Shown one piece after another: positions 16,206 to 24,957 of a stretch of 64,000 bases of DNA; position 1 is the first letter of the stretch; every line of letters starts with the position of its first letter. Source of the DNA: Pseudomonadota bacterium (GTDB taxonomy: Bacteria; Pseudomonadota; Alphaproteobacteria; Rhizobiales; Rhizobiaceae); the NCBI GenBank assembly GCA_023451735.1, contig JAEXYH010000052.1, positions 1-64,000 of the forward strand, given 5' to 3'. The notes under the pieces were generated by a model. It ran no database searches, was not told the origin of the DNA, and was given only the letters and a program-made list of their open reading frames with translations. A program made the translations under genes and the position numbers.

Positions 16206-18548
16206 CTATTTCGCTGCGACCGAAGGGCCGACAACCGGTGGTGCTGCGGCTGCACGCGCCAGGCCCGTTTCATATTGCAGCTTGCCAGACTGGTACTGTT
16301 TTGGCCACGCAATGCCGGTCAGGCCGATCTTGGCTGCCTCATGCAACACCCAGGCGGGGTCTGCCAGATGCGGGCGGGCGATGGCGCAGAGGTCAGCGCG
16401 GCCTGCGGCGATGATCGAGTTTGCCTGATCAGCCTCGGAAATTGCACCGACGGCGATCGTCGGAATGCCGATCTCGTTGCGGATCTTGTCGGAAAACGGC
16501 GTCTGGAACAGGCGGCCATAGACCGGCTTTTCCTCTTTCGACACCTGTCCCGAAGAGCAGTCGATCAGGTCGGCGCCCGCCCTCTTGAACAGTTTTGCGA
16601 AGATCGCCGCATCCTCCGGCGTGTTGCCGCCATCCGCCCAATCGTGGCAGGAGAGGCGGACCGAGATCGGCCTGTCTGCCGGCCAGACCTCGCGAATTGC
16701 CACAAACACTTCCAGCGGGTACCGGGCGCGGTTTTCGTGGCCGCCGCCATATTCATCGTCACGGAGGTTGGTGAGTGGTGAGAGGAAACTCGACAGAAGA
16801 TAACCGTGGGCGCAATGCACTTCCAACCAGTCGGCACCAGCCTCAGCGGCATATTTCGCAGCACGGACATGGTCGGCCTTCACCTGGTCCATATCGGCAC
16901 GGTCCATCGCTTTCGGTACCTGGCTGTTTTTCAGATAGGGTAGAGCGGAGGCAGAGATCAGCGGCCATGCGTCTTCTTCCAAAGGTTGGTCGATACCCTC
17001 CCAGGCAAGTTTTGTCGCTCCCTTGCGGCCGGCATGGCCGAGCTGGATGCCGACTTTGGCTTCCGAATTGTCATGAACAAAATCAACGAAGCGCTTCCAG
17101 CCTTTGGCCTGCTCGTCGTTCCATAGACCAAGGCAGCCGGGGGTGATGCGGGCATTGGGCGAAACACAGGTCATTTCCGCAAACACGAGGCCGGCGCCGC
17201 CCAATGCGCGGGAACCAAGATGAACGAGGTGGAAATCGTCCAATATGCCGTCCTTTGCCGAATACATTGCCATCGGTGACATGACGATGCGATTCGGCAG
17301 GTCGGTGCCGCGCAGGGAATAGGGCGTGAACATCGGCGGCAGAGTGCGGCCATTGCCTTCCACCTTGATACCGTTCTTTTCCGCGAACCAGCGTTCATAA
17401 CCTTCCAGCCAGACGGGATCGCGCAGGCGTAGATTCTCGTGACTGATGCGCTGCGAGCGAGTCAGCATGGAATACATGAATTGCGGCGGTTCCAGCGTGT
17501 CGGCATAACGCTGGCCCACCACCTCGAACCATTCCATCGCATTGCGGGCGGCATTCTGGATGCGGGCAACATCGACGCGGCGGATGTCTTCATAGGTCTG
17601 CAGAACCTGCGGGATCGCATCCTTGTTGTGGCCGAGCCTGTTGAACTGGTTGGTCAGTTCGATCGCGTCGTCGATCGCAAGCTTGGTGCCGGAACCGATG
17701 GCGAAATGCGCGGTGTGAGCGGCGTCTCCCATCAGGACAACATGAGAATTGCCGTTAAAATGGCTCCACTTTCCGCAGATCAGGCGGTTGAAATTCAACC
17801 ATGCGGAACCGCGCAGGTGCCGGGCATTGGTCATCAGCTCGGCGCCTTCCAGCACTTCGGAGAACAGCTCCTGGCAGAAGTCGATCGAACCCTGCTGATC
17901 CATCTGGTCAAGGCGGTGCTTTTCGTAGGCTTCCTCGGTTGTCTCGACGATGAAGGTCGAGGTGTTGTCGTCGAACTTGTAGATATGCGCCTGGAACCAG
18001 CCGTGGTCGGTCTTGCGGAAATCAAAGGTGAATGCGTCGAACAGTTTTTGCGTGCCGAGCCAGATGTAGCGGTTGGGGCGCACGGCGAGATCCGGCTCGA
18101 AAACCTGCGGATACCGGTTACGAATCTTCGAGTTGAAACCGTCCGAGGCGATGATCAGGTCGGTGTCGGGATAATCGGTATCGCCAGCGGAATCGGTCTC
18201 GAACACCAGTTCGACACCGAGCGTCTCGCAGCGGCGTTGCAGGATATTCAAAAGCTTCTTGCGCCCTATACCGACAAAGCCGTGGCCGGATGTGCGCTGC
18301 CGGGTACCCTTGAACAGAAGCTCGATATCGTCCCAGTGATTAAAGGCATCTTCGATCTCCGCCGCACTTTCCGGATCCCAGGCGCGCATCGACACCATGG
18401 TTGCGTCGGAGAATACGACGCCCCAGCCGAATGTGTCGTAGGCCCGGTTGCGCTCGACGACAGAGATGGAGTGTTCGGGATGAAGCTTCTTCATCAGCAG
18501 CGCGAAATACAACCCTGCCGGACCGCCACCAATGCAGACGATGCGCAT
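16206..18548 (-). CDS. 2-aminobenzoyl-CoA-type (or salicylyl-CoA) FAD monooxygenase / OYE reductase fusion
   Basis: This two-domain flavoprotein has 780 residues. Residues 1-390 are an aromatic hydroxylase with the FAD motif CIGGGPAGLYFALLMKK (from 5) and GDAAHTAHFAIGSGTKLAIDDA (near 275). From about 405 to 760 comes an old-yellow-enzyme domain (RIVMSPMAMYS, IQLGHAGRKG, WLEVHCAHGYLLSSFLSPL). This architecture matches 2-aminobenzoyl-CoA monooxygenase/reductase, which hydroxylates and reduces the ring, and proteins annotated salicylyl-CoA 5-hydroxylase. It is first in the operon, and the following genes fit beta-oxidation of the product. The RidA gene favours an amino substrate. Start ATG at 18548 precedes the FAD motif directly. 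Confidence 0.88.
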   Translation of the reverse strand: MRIVCIGGGPAGLYFALLMKKLHPEHSISVVERNRAYDTFGWGVVFSDATMVSMRAWDPESAAEIEDAFNHWDDIELLFKGTRQRTSGHGFVGIGRKKLLNILQRRCETLGVELVFETDSAGDTDYPDTDLIIASDGFNSKIRNRYPQVFEPDLAVRPNRYIWLGTQKLFDAFTFDFRKTDHGWFQAHIYKFDDNTSTFIVETTEEAYEKHRLDQMDQQGSIDFCQELFSEVLEGAELMTNARHLRGSAWLNFNRLICGKWSHFNGNSHVVLMGDAAHTAHFAIGSGTKLAIDDAIELTNQFNRLGHNKDAIPQVLQTYEDIRRVDVARIQNAARNAMEWFEVVGQRYADTLEPPQFMYSMLTRSQRISHENLRLRDPVWLEGYERWFAEKNGIKVEGNGRTLPPMFTPYSLRGTDLPNRIVMSPMAMYSAKDGILDDFHLVHLGSRALGGAGLVFAEMTCVSPNARITPGCLGLWNDEQAKGWKRFVDFVHDNSEAKVGIQLGHAGRKGATKLAWEGIDQPLEEDAWPLISASALPYLKNSQVPKAMDRADMDQVKADHVRAAKYAAEAGADWLEVHCAHGYLLSSFLSPLTNLRDDEYGGGHENRARYPLEVFVAIREVWPADRPISVRLSCHDWADGGNTPEDAAIFAKLFKRAGADLIDCSSGQVSKEEKPVYGRLFQTPFSDKIRNEIGIPTIAVGAISEADQANSIIAAGRADLCAIARPHLADPAWVLHEAAKIGLTGIAWPKQYQSGKLQYETGLARAAAAPPVVGPSVAAK

Positions 18549-18747
18549 GAATATCTCCCGACGTTCCCAACCGTAATTATTTTAAGTTTAAACTATATGG
18601 GTGATGTAAAATCCGTCAAGAGATATTGCTGACAATATGCTAGAAGCGCTTCGGCAAGTCGACCGGTGACACACTTAAGCCGTGTTCCGGTTGCTTTAGG
18701 CTCCGCGTTTCCAGATTTCATCGCTTGTCTCCGAGGCAAAGCAGACC
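18549..18747. other. Divergent intergenic region, aromatic operon / lpiA
   Basis: This 199 bp gap should hold the promoters of both the leftward aromatic-CoA operon and lpiA. It is AT-rich near 18575-18600, where the perfect palindrome AGTTTAAACT (18585-18594) lies 37 bp upstream of the flavoprotein start. No regulator gene is adjacent. Confidence 0.6.
18585..18594. promoter_or_regulatory. Palindrome AGTTTAAACT, candidate operator
   Basis: This 10 bp perfect palindrome lies in an AT-rich block (ATTATTTTAAGTTTAAACTA) upstream of the flavoprotein gene. MarR- or TetR-type regulators of aromatic-CoA pathways often bind such sites. Only one copy was noticed, so this is weak. Confidence 0.3.
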
Positions 18748-21324
18748 ATGGCGTCCAACAGTTCCAGCAGTCACGTCCGGGATTTTTTCCAGGCTCATCG
18801 CGGCGTATTTGTTTCCTTTATCGTTCTCCTGGTCTTCGGTTTCACGGCCTTTGCGATCTATGAGCTGACGACCGAGGTCAGCTATGACGAGGTGATAGAA
18901 GCCCTTATGGCGACCTCCTGGTCGTCGATTGCGCTTGCCGTGTTTTTCACCGGTCTCAGCTTTGCAGCATTGGTCGGATACGATCTCAATGCGTTGGATT
19001 ATATCGGCCGCAAACTGCCGCCTGTTCCGGTGGCAATGACGGCGTTCAGCGCTTATGCGGTCGGAAATACAGCCGGCTTCGGAGCGCTGAGTGGTGGCGC
19101 CATCCGATTCCGTGGTTATTCGAGGCTCGGCTTGTCGCCGGAAGATATCGGCCGGGTGATTGCCTTCGTCACCTTCGCCTTTGGCATCGGGCTGCTTTCG
19201 GTTACCGCGCTTGCCTGTCTCGTGACTGCTCCGCGCGTCGGCCAGATCATCGGTGTCAGCGGCACGGTGATCCGCATCATCGCGATCTGTATCATCATCG
19301 CACTTTGTATTCTTGTCTTCATCGGCCGAAATGGCCGGGAGATCGCCCTCGGCAGGGTGCATGTGAGACTGCCGGACAGCCGAACTTCGTCGCAGCAGTT
19401 TCTTATCACTGCGTTGGATATTGCGGCCTCGGCATCGACCCTCTACGTCCTCTTGCCACAGACCGATATCGGCTGGCCGTCATTTCTAGCGATTTATGCG
19501 ACTGCGGTCGGCGCCGGCGTGCTCAGTCACGTGCCGGCGGGTCTTGGGGTGTTCGAAACAGTTATCGTGGCGGCACTCGGCAGCACGGTCGACATCGACC
19601 AGGTTCTCGGCAGTCTTGTTCTTTATCGCGTCATCTATCACGTCCTGCCGCTTGCCATCGCGACGCTGTTTGTCATCGTGCTTGAAGCACGACAGCTCGC
19701 CAATCATCCGGTTGCCTCGACACTCAGGAAGCTGGAATTCCGGCTGGCGCCACTGCTCTTGGCCGCCTTTGCCCTTATTGCCGGGGCAATGCTGGTTCTT
19801 TCCAGCGTCACGCCGACACCAGATTCCAACCTGGATTTTCTCGGCAATTTCATGCCGCTTCCGTTGATCGAAAGCGCGCATTTTCTCTCCAGTGTCATCG
19901 GCATCCTGCTCTTTGTCTGCGCACGGGGAATAGCGCAAAGGTTGGACGGTGCGTGGTGGACGGCCGTTATCTGCACCGCACTCGGCCTGCTCTTTTCCTT
20001 TTTGAAGGCATTGGCGCTGTTCGAAGCCATATTCCTCGCCGTGTTGCTGACCGGCTTGCTACTCAGCGCCCGCCAGTTCAACCGGCCGGCCTCGATGCTG
20101 CGGCAGGCCCTGACGCCACCGTGGATCGTGGCGATGCTGATCCTCGTTGCCGCAGCGGCAACGATTCTGTTCTTTGTTTATCGCGAAGTCGATTACAGCC
20201 GTGAACTGTGGTGGCAGTTCGAATTTTCCGCAGAAGCGCCGCGCGGCCTGCGCGCCATGCTCGGCATTGCCATCGTGGCGGCGGCTGTGTCGATATTCAG
20301 CCTGCTGCGTCCGGCGGTCAAACGCTCTGATCTGTCGACGGTGGAAGAGTTGGCAAAGGCGACTGACATCGCCATGACGCAGGATTTTGCCGACGCCAAT
20401 CTGGTGCGCATGGGCGACAAGCGGCTGATGTTCTCGACCAACGGCAATGCCTTCATCATGTATGGCATCCAGGGGCGTTCCTGGATCGCGCTCTTTGATC
20501 CGGTCGGGCCGAGCAGCGAGATCGGCGAGCTGGTCTGGCGTTTTGTCGAAGAGGCAAGAACCGGTGGTGGAAGGGCTGTCTTCTACCAGATTTCGCCCGA
20601 GCTTCTCGCCTATTGCGCCGATGCCGGCATGCGCGCTTTTCGCCTGGGAGAACTCGCTGTCGTCGATCTTGCCGGTTTCGAGTTGAAAGGTAGCCGGTTA
20701 TCGGGTCTCAGGCAGGCGATCAACAAGGGTGTTCGCGAAGGGCTGGAATTCGAGATGCTGCAGCCGGATGAGGTTGCAATCCATATCGAGGAACTGCGCA
20801 CAGTGTCGGACAATTGGCTCGACGAGCATAATACACGCGAAAAGACCTTTTCGCTTGGCGCTTTCCGCGACGACTACGTGTTGTCACAGCCGGTGGCCAT
20901 TCTGCGCAAGGAAGGCAGGATCGTCGCCTTTGCGACGCTTGCCGTCACCGACACCAAGCAGGAGGGTACGGTCGATCTCATGCGGTTTGCACCGGATGCG
21001 CCGAAGGGCTCGATGGACTTTCTGTTTGTGAGGATCATGGAATATCTGCGTGATGCCGGGTTCCGCCAGTTCAATCTCGGCATGGCGCCGCTCTCCGGCA
21101 TGGCGCAACGCGAGGCGGCCCCGGCCTGGGACCGGATCGGCAGCGTGATCTTCGAGCACGGTGAGCGGTTTTACAATTTCAAAGGCCTGAAGGCCTTCAA
21201 ATCAAAATTTCACCCCCGCTGGGAACCGCGCTATCTTGCCGTTTCCGGTATCGGCCCGGCTGTTGCCATGATGGATGCGACGCTGCTGATCGGTGGCGGA
21301 TTGAGAGGAGTCGTGGGGAAATGA
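18748..21324 (+). CDS. lpiA: Lysyl-phosphatidylglycerol synthase/flippase LpiA (MprF family)
   Basis: This large integral membrane enzyme transfers lysine from Lys-tRNA to phosphatidylglycerol and flips the product, lowering envelope negative charge and raising tolerance of acid and cationic peptides. It has 858 residues. Roughly residues 20-520 carry many membrane segments (for example FIVLLVFGFTAFAIYEL) of the flippase, with NTAGFGALSGGAIRFRGYSRLGLS near 110. Residues 540-850 form the soluble DUF2156 synthase domain (NAFIMYGIQGRSWIALFDP, FNLGMAPLSGM, FKSKFHPRWEPRYLAV). acvB overlaps its stop (ATGA), the operon known as lpiA-atvA/acvB in Rhizobium and Agrobacterium. Confidence 0.94.
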   Translation: MASNSSSSHVRDFFQAHRGVFVSFIVLLVFGFTAFAIYELTTEVSYDEVIEALMATSWSSIALAVFFTGLSFAALVGYDLNALDYIGRKLPPVPVAMTAFSAYAVGNTAGFGALSGGAIRFRGYSRLGLSPEDIGRVIAFVTFAFGIGLLSVTALACLVTAPRVGQIIGVSGTVIRIIAICIIIALCILVFIGRNGREIALGRVHVRLPDSRTSSQQFLITALDIAASASTLYVLLPQTDIGWPSFLAIYATAVGAGVLSHVPAGLGVFETVIVAALGSTVDIDQVLGSLVLYRVIYHVLPLAIATLFVIVLEARQLANHPVASTLRKLEFRLAPLLLAAFALIAGAMLVLSSVTPTPDSNLDFLGNFMPLPLIESAHFLSSVIGILLFVCARGIAQRLDGAWWTAVICTALGLLFSFLKALALFEAIFLAVLLTGLLLSARQFNRPASMLRQALTPPWIVAMLILVAAAATILFFVYREVDYSRELWWQFEFSAEAPRGLRAMLGIAIVAAAVSIFSLLRPAVKRSDLSTVEELAKATDIAMTQDFADANLVRMGDKRLMFSTNGNAFIMYGIQGRSWIALFDPVGPSSEIGELVWRFVEEARTGGGRAVFYQISPELLAYCADAGMRAFRLGELAVVDLAGFELKGSRLSGLRQAINKGVREGLEFEMLQPDEVAIHIEELRTVSDNWLDEHNTREKTFSLGAFRDDYVLSQPVAILRKEGRIVAFATLAVTDTKQEGTVDLMRFAPDAPKGSMDFLFVRIMEYLRDAGFRQFNLGMAPLSGMAQREAAPAWDRIGSVIFEHGERFYNFKGLKAFKSKFHPRWEPRYLAVSGIGPAVAMMDATLLIGGGLRGVVGK

Positions 21325-22760
21325 GAATGCGTCTTGCGGTATTGTTCGCTCTGGGTCTGACTACAGGCTTGAGCACGGCGTTTGCGCCATTGACGCATGC
21401 CCAGACCCCGGCCCCAAGCCTTGCTCCGGTAGCCGCCGCGCCTCAGGCGCTGGCGCCAAATCCGGCTCCCGATCAGGATTACCATACGGGGCTTATTCCC
21501 TCGCCGCATATCTATCTTCCGCAGGGACAAGATCTCTCCGGCATGGTTTTCCTGATTTCCGATGCGAAAGGCTGGGGTTCCGTCGAGGAAACGCAGGCAA
21601 AGGATCTTGTCGAAGCCGGTGCCGCCGTCGTCGGTATCGATTTTCCCTCCTACATGCAGGCGCTCGCCATGGATGACGGCGATTGCATCTATATGGTTTC
21701 AGACATCGAGGACCTCTCGCAGCAGGTGCAGCGCCGGGTTGCGAACCGCGAATATCGGCATCCGATAATCGCCGGCGTCAACGAGGGTGGTACGCTAGCG
21801 CTTGCGATGATCGCGCAGAGCCCGTTTGCCACGATCGGCGGTGCGATCGCAGTCGATCCGGGCGAAGTCGTTCCGCTCAAGAAGCAATTGTGCACGCCTG
21901 CCGACAAACGCCCGACGGATACCGGTATCGTATACGGATTGACCGACGGTGCGTTACCCGCACCCGTGACGATTGCTTTCACCTCCGATGCGGATCCTGC
22001 CGGAAAGGCGCATGCGCTTGGCCTGAAACAGGCCCATAAGGATATCGTGGTCAAGGAGACTTCCGATGATGCCGAGGACTATCTGGCGACCTGGCTGCAG
22101 AACCAGCTGACTGCAGGAAAATCCGAAGGAGCTCTCGATCTGCCGCTCACCGTTCTGGAGACGAAACCGGCGCTGGATACGATGGCGATCGTTTATTCCG
22201 GCGATGGCGGGTGGCGTGATCTCGACAGCGAACTGGGTGGATATCTTCAGTCTCAGGGCGTGCCAGTCATCGGTGTCGACTCGCTCCGTTATTTCTGGGC
22301 CAAACGGACGCCGCAGGAGACGGCCGACGATCTCAAGCGCATGATTGACGCCTATACCGATCAATGGGGTATCTCGAATGTCGTGCTCATCGGCTATTCG
22401 TTTGGGGCGGACGTCATTCCCGCCGCCTACAACCTTCTTCCGAAAGCACAGAAGAAACGGGTGAAGCAGTTGTCGCTGCTGGCGCTTTCGAAGGAGGTCG
22501 ATTTCGAGATCTCGGTCACGGGCTGGCTCGGCATGGCGGGAGCGGGCGAGGGCGGCACCACAACCGACGATATCGCCAGGATCAAAAGCGGCCTCGTTCA
22601 ATGCATTTACGGGACCGAAGAAGACGATGATCCATGCCCTTCATTGAAATCAACCGGCGTGGAAACGGTTGCAATCGATGGCGGTCATCATTTCGACGAG
22701 GATTACCAGGCGCTGGGCAAACGGATACTGGACGGTCTGCAAAAACGCCTGCCGAAGTAA
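21321..22760 (+). CDS. acvB: AcvB/VirJ-family periplasmic protein (lysyl-PG hydrolase)
   Basis: This is a periplasmic alpha/beta-hydrolase of 479 residues. In Agrobacterium AcvB is needed for virulence and has been linked to lysyl-phosphatidylglycerol hydrolysis; R. tropici AtvA works with LpiA in acid tolerance. A signal peptide (cleavage near THAQ-TPA) and an Ala/Pro-rich linker precede an N-terminal domain. The C-terminal VirJ-like half (from about 275) has MAIVYSGDGGWRDLDSELGG, the nucleophile motif GYSFGADVIP (Ser360) and a late GGHHFDEDY with the probable catalytic His. Translation is coupled to lpiA. Synthase plus hydrolase in one operon suggests tuning of lysyl-PG levels. Confidence 0.93.
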   Translation: MRMRLAVLFALGLTTGLSTAFAPLTHAQTPAPSLAPVAAAPQALAPNPAPDQDYHTGLIPSPHIYLPQGQDLSGMVFLISDAKGWGSVEETQAKDLVEAGAAVVGIDFPSYMQALAMDDGDCIYMVSDIEDLSQQVQRRVANREYRHPIIAGVNEGGTLALAMIAQSPFATIGGAIAVDPGEVVPLKKQLCTPADKRPTDTGIVYGLTDGALPAPVTIAFTSDADPAGKAHALGLKQAHKDIVVKETSDDAEDYLATWLQNQLTAGKSEGALDLPLTVLETKPALDTMAIVYSGDGGWRDLDSELGGYLQSQGVPVIGVDSLRYFWAKRTPQETADDLKRMIDAYTDQWGISNVVLIGYSFGADVIPAAYNLLPKAQKKRVKQLSLLALSKEVDFEISVTGWLGMAGAGEGGTTTDDIARIKSGLVQCIYGTEEDDDPCPSLKSTGVETVAIDGGHHFDEDYQALGKRILDGLQKRLPK

Positions 22761-23091
22761 GACAGGCGGGTGTCGGGCTCTGAGGACTTTGCCGGGGGGA
22801 GCCGGCTACGGAATTTTCTGAAAGATCACGGCCAGCCCACGGTTTTGTGATCCAGCCACTTGAGTTCATGGGAATCTGGCGCTAAATCTCGCTCGACCAG
22901 GACCGGGCCCCTCTGGCAGCTTACCTTGAGCTGTGATGTCGGACTGGATTTTCCAATGCCGGTGCCTGGTGTCGTGATGGTTTTTGGTCCAAAGGAGCGT
23001 GCTTTGCACGGGAGTTTCCCGGTGCGTGCTTCAAAGATATCCCCAAGGGTCGTCAGGACATGGGGCACCCCATCTTGAGATAGGGTGTCAA
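22761..23091 (+). other. Intergenic region / possible structured leader before the TerC gene
   Basis: 331 bp without a credible gene. It contains inverted repeats: GCCGG-GGGGA-GCCGGC near 22791-22806, GATCAC/GTGATC (22824-22852), a CGGGA-GTT-TCCCG hairpin near 23013-23025, and ATGGGG-CA-CCCCAT (23060-23073). Such density suggests a structured 5' leader. I could not find the conserved boxes of the manganese riboswitch that precedes many TerC-family genes. Confidence 0.4.
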
Positions 23092-23745
23092 ATGATGGAA
23101 TTCTTTACGCCGGAGGCGTTGTCCGCCCTCGCGCAAGTTATCATGATCGATCTGGTCCTGGCAGGCGATAATGCCATCGTCATAGGCCTTGCTGCTGCCG
23201 GCCTGCCGAAGGAACAGCGCGCTAGAGCCATTCTGGTCGGTATCATTGCCGCCACGGTTTTGCGTATCGGCTTTGCTCTCGCCACAACACAGCTTCTTCA
23301 GATCGTCGGCCTGCTGCTCGCCGGTGGCGTGCTGTTGCTCTGGGTTTGCTGGAAGATGTGGCGCGAGCTGCGCACACCTCATCACCATGAGGATGAAGCC
23401 AATGAGGCACTTGCCGACAGTGATCTGAATGCCGACGGTACGGTGGCCGGTGGTGCGCCGCGCAAAACCTTTGCCCAGGCCGCATGGCAGATCGTCATCG
23501 CCGATGTGTCCATGTCGCTCGATAACGTGTTGGCCGTCGCCGGCGCCGCGCATGAACATCCGGAAGTGCTGATCTTCGGTCTGGTATTGTCCATCGCGCT
23601 GATGGGTATTGCGGCAAGCTTCATTGCCCGCCTTCTCAATAAGCACCGCTGGATCGCCTATGTCGGTCTTGCCGTCATTCTCTACGTGGCGCTTGAAATG
23701 ATCTGGCGCGGTACGAACGAGATCATGCCCTATATCTCGGGCTGA
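23092..23745 (+). CDS. TerC-family integral membrane protein (YjbE/YkoY-like)
   Basis: This membrane protein has 217 residues and about six or seven segments. Acidic membrane motifs typical of TerC/Alx proteins, DLVLAGDNAIVIGLA (near 20) and IADVSMSLDNVLAVAGAA (near 140), probably line a metal path. A His/Glu-rich loop (HHHEDEANEAL, near 98) joins the two halves, and the two motif blocks suggest an internal duplication. Family members export manganese and load secreted metalloproteins; the exact metal here is not known. The ATG pair at 23092/23095 starts the first helix. An in-frame extension to 22984 is arginine- and cysteine-rich and probably not translated. Confidence 0.85.
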   Translation: MMEFFTPEALSALAQVIMIDLVLAGDNAIVIGLAAAGLPKEQRARAILVGIIAATVLRIGFALATTQLLQIVGLLLAGGVLLLWVCWKMWRELRTPHHHEDEANEALADSDLNADGTVAGGAPRKTFAQAAWQIVIADVSMSLDNVLAVAGAAHEHPEVLIFGLVLSIALMGIAASFIARLLNKHRWIAYVGLAVILYVALEMIWRGTNEIMPYISG

Positions 23746-23771
23746 TCGCAGTCTCTTTCAGAATAAAAAGG

Positions 23772-23805
23772 CGGCGCGGTCTTCGGATCGCGCCGTTTTC
23801 TTTTT
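23772..23805 (+). terminator. Rho-independent terminator with TTCG loop after the TerC gene
   Basis: CGGCGCGGTC-TTCG-GATCGCGCCG forms a 10 bp stem (one G-T pair) closed by the stable TTCG tetraloop and followed by TTTTCTTTTTT. It ends the TerC transcript and separates it from the convergent MetF-like gene. Confidence 0.88.
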
Positions 23806-23819
23806 TCGTCATGACCGAA

Positions 23820-24743
23820 CTATCGAGTCGCCACCTTGCTCTTGAGCACCCGCTCGTTCACCCAGTCGGCGCTTGCCCGGACGCCGCCCAATGGGAAGAC
23901 GTGGATCTGCTGGATGAGGCTTTGCGGATGGGTCGCCTTGTAATTGGCGATCTCGGTCAGGAACTCATCCGGTTCGTAAGGAACAAGCAGCTTGCTCAGA
24001 TCCATCGCGCGGCGTTGCAGTACACTCAGTGACGGGCCGACACCGCATGAAATGGCAAACTTTATCAGCGTCTGCAGCTTGGTCGGGCCGGCAACGCCAA
24101 GATGGATCGGCAAGGTTACGCCGGCTTCGGCAATGCGTTCGGTCCAGCGGATTATCGATTTGGCATCGAAGGCAAACTGAGTGACGATCGCCATCTCCGC
24201 ATCGCTGTTCTCCGAATAGGCCTGCTTGAACTTCAAGGTCCGATCGACAAGCCTTGTCGTGCCGTCTTTGTCGATATCCTTGTTTCCTTCCGGGTGCCCG
24301 GCGACATGCAGACGCTGGAAGCCGTAGCGGTCAAACAGGCCGGTTTCCAGAAGCTGCAGCGAACTGTCCAGTTCTCCCCTGGGGGAAGTCAGCCCGCCAG
24401 CCAGAAGCAAAGCCTGCCTGACGCCGGCTTCGTTGCTGTAACGGCTGATCCAGTCCTCCAGTATAGCCCTGTCGCGGATGAGGCGCGCAGGCACATGCGG
24501 CATCACGGCGTAACCGTCGTCGGTCAGGCGTTTTGCAGTGGCGACCATGTCCTCGATCGTCGTGCCGTCGATATGGGCGATATAGACGCGCATGCCGACG
24601 GGCAGGAACTCGCGAAAATTCTCGATCTTGGCTGCGGTGCGCGGCATGACCTCGATCGAATACCCGTCGAGAAGCGCGCCGAAGTTTGCTTGCTCCGACT
24701 TCTCGTCTGCATGCCTGTTCTTGAATAGGTTCAGAATTGCCAT
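23820..24743 (-). CDS. Methylenetetrahydrofolate reductase-like (MetF-family) protein
   Basis: This 307-residue protein has a MetF-type TIM barrel: YSIEVMPRTAAKIENF near 28, RVYIAHIDGTTIEDM, GYAVMPHVPARLIRDR, ALLLAGGLTSPRGELDSSL, FQRLHVAGHPEGNKDID, VTQFAFDAKSIIRWTERI and HLGVAGPTKLQTLIKFAI. The order and spacing match methylenetetrahydrofolate reductase, but the sequence differs from housekeeping MetF. It resembles variants found with C1 or methylated-amine metabolism. It stands alone here: convergent with the TerC gene and divergent from the alpha-2-macroglobulin gene. A folate role is likely; the pathway cannot be told from this window. Confidence 0.78.
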   Translation of the reverse strand: MAILNLFKNRHADEKSEQANFGALLDGYSIEVMPRTAAKIENFREFLPVGMRVYIAHIDGTTIEDMVATAKRLTDDGYAVMPHVPARLIRDRAILEDWISRYSNEAGVRQALLLAGGLTSPRGELDSSLQLLETGLFDRYGFQRLHVAGHPEGNKDIDKDGTTRLVDRTLKFKQAYSENSDAEMAIVTQFAFDAKSIIRWTERIAEAGVTLPIHLGVAGPTKLQTLIKFAISCGVGPSLSVLQRRAMDLSKLLVPYEPDEFLTEIANYKATHPQSLIQQIHVFPLGGVRASADWVNERVLKSKVATR

Positions 24744-24957
24744 ATCGACTGCCTTCTACATCACAAGACTGTCTGCCTGCCACTGTCATCGAAGTGTGCG
24801 AGACGGCATTTCTGGCACAGGTTTGTGTAGAGCAGTTTCCTCGCTGCGTCACTTTCGGTTTGATTTCCTCCTCAACGAACCGGATGTCGTCCGTTGACAA
24901 GCGGGATTCCACATTGGACAACAGCGCATCCGACGGCTGCCACGGGGGAACTTGTTC
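24744..24957. other. Divergent intergenic region, MetF-like / alpha-2-macroglobulin
   Basis: 214 bp that should carry both promoters. Open frames on the minus strand here lack start signals and codon character. No clear promoter boxes or repeats were seen. Confidence 0.5.

Noticed and set aside
22761..23091. Manganese riboswitch (yybP-ykoY) upstream of the TerC gene
   Set aside because: GGGGGGAGCCGG near 22794 is only superficially like the GGGGAGUAG loop, and no GCAAGACC-type partner box was found at the right distance.
22984..23091. N-terminal extension of the TerC protein
   Set aside because: It is rich in Cys, Arg and Gly, has no family resemblance, and ATG 23092 begins the first membrane helix.
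24744..24921. Small leftward gene starting near 24921 before the MetF-like gene
   Set aside because: Starts at TTG without a ribosome-binding site, runs out of frame into the MetF-like gene, and shows no recognisable features.
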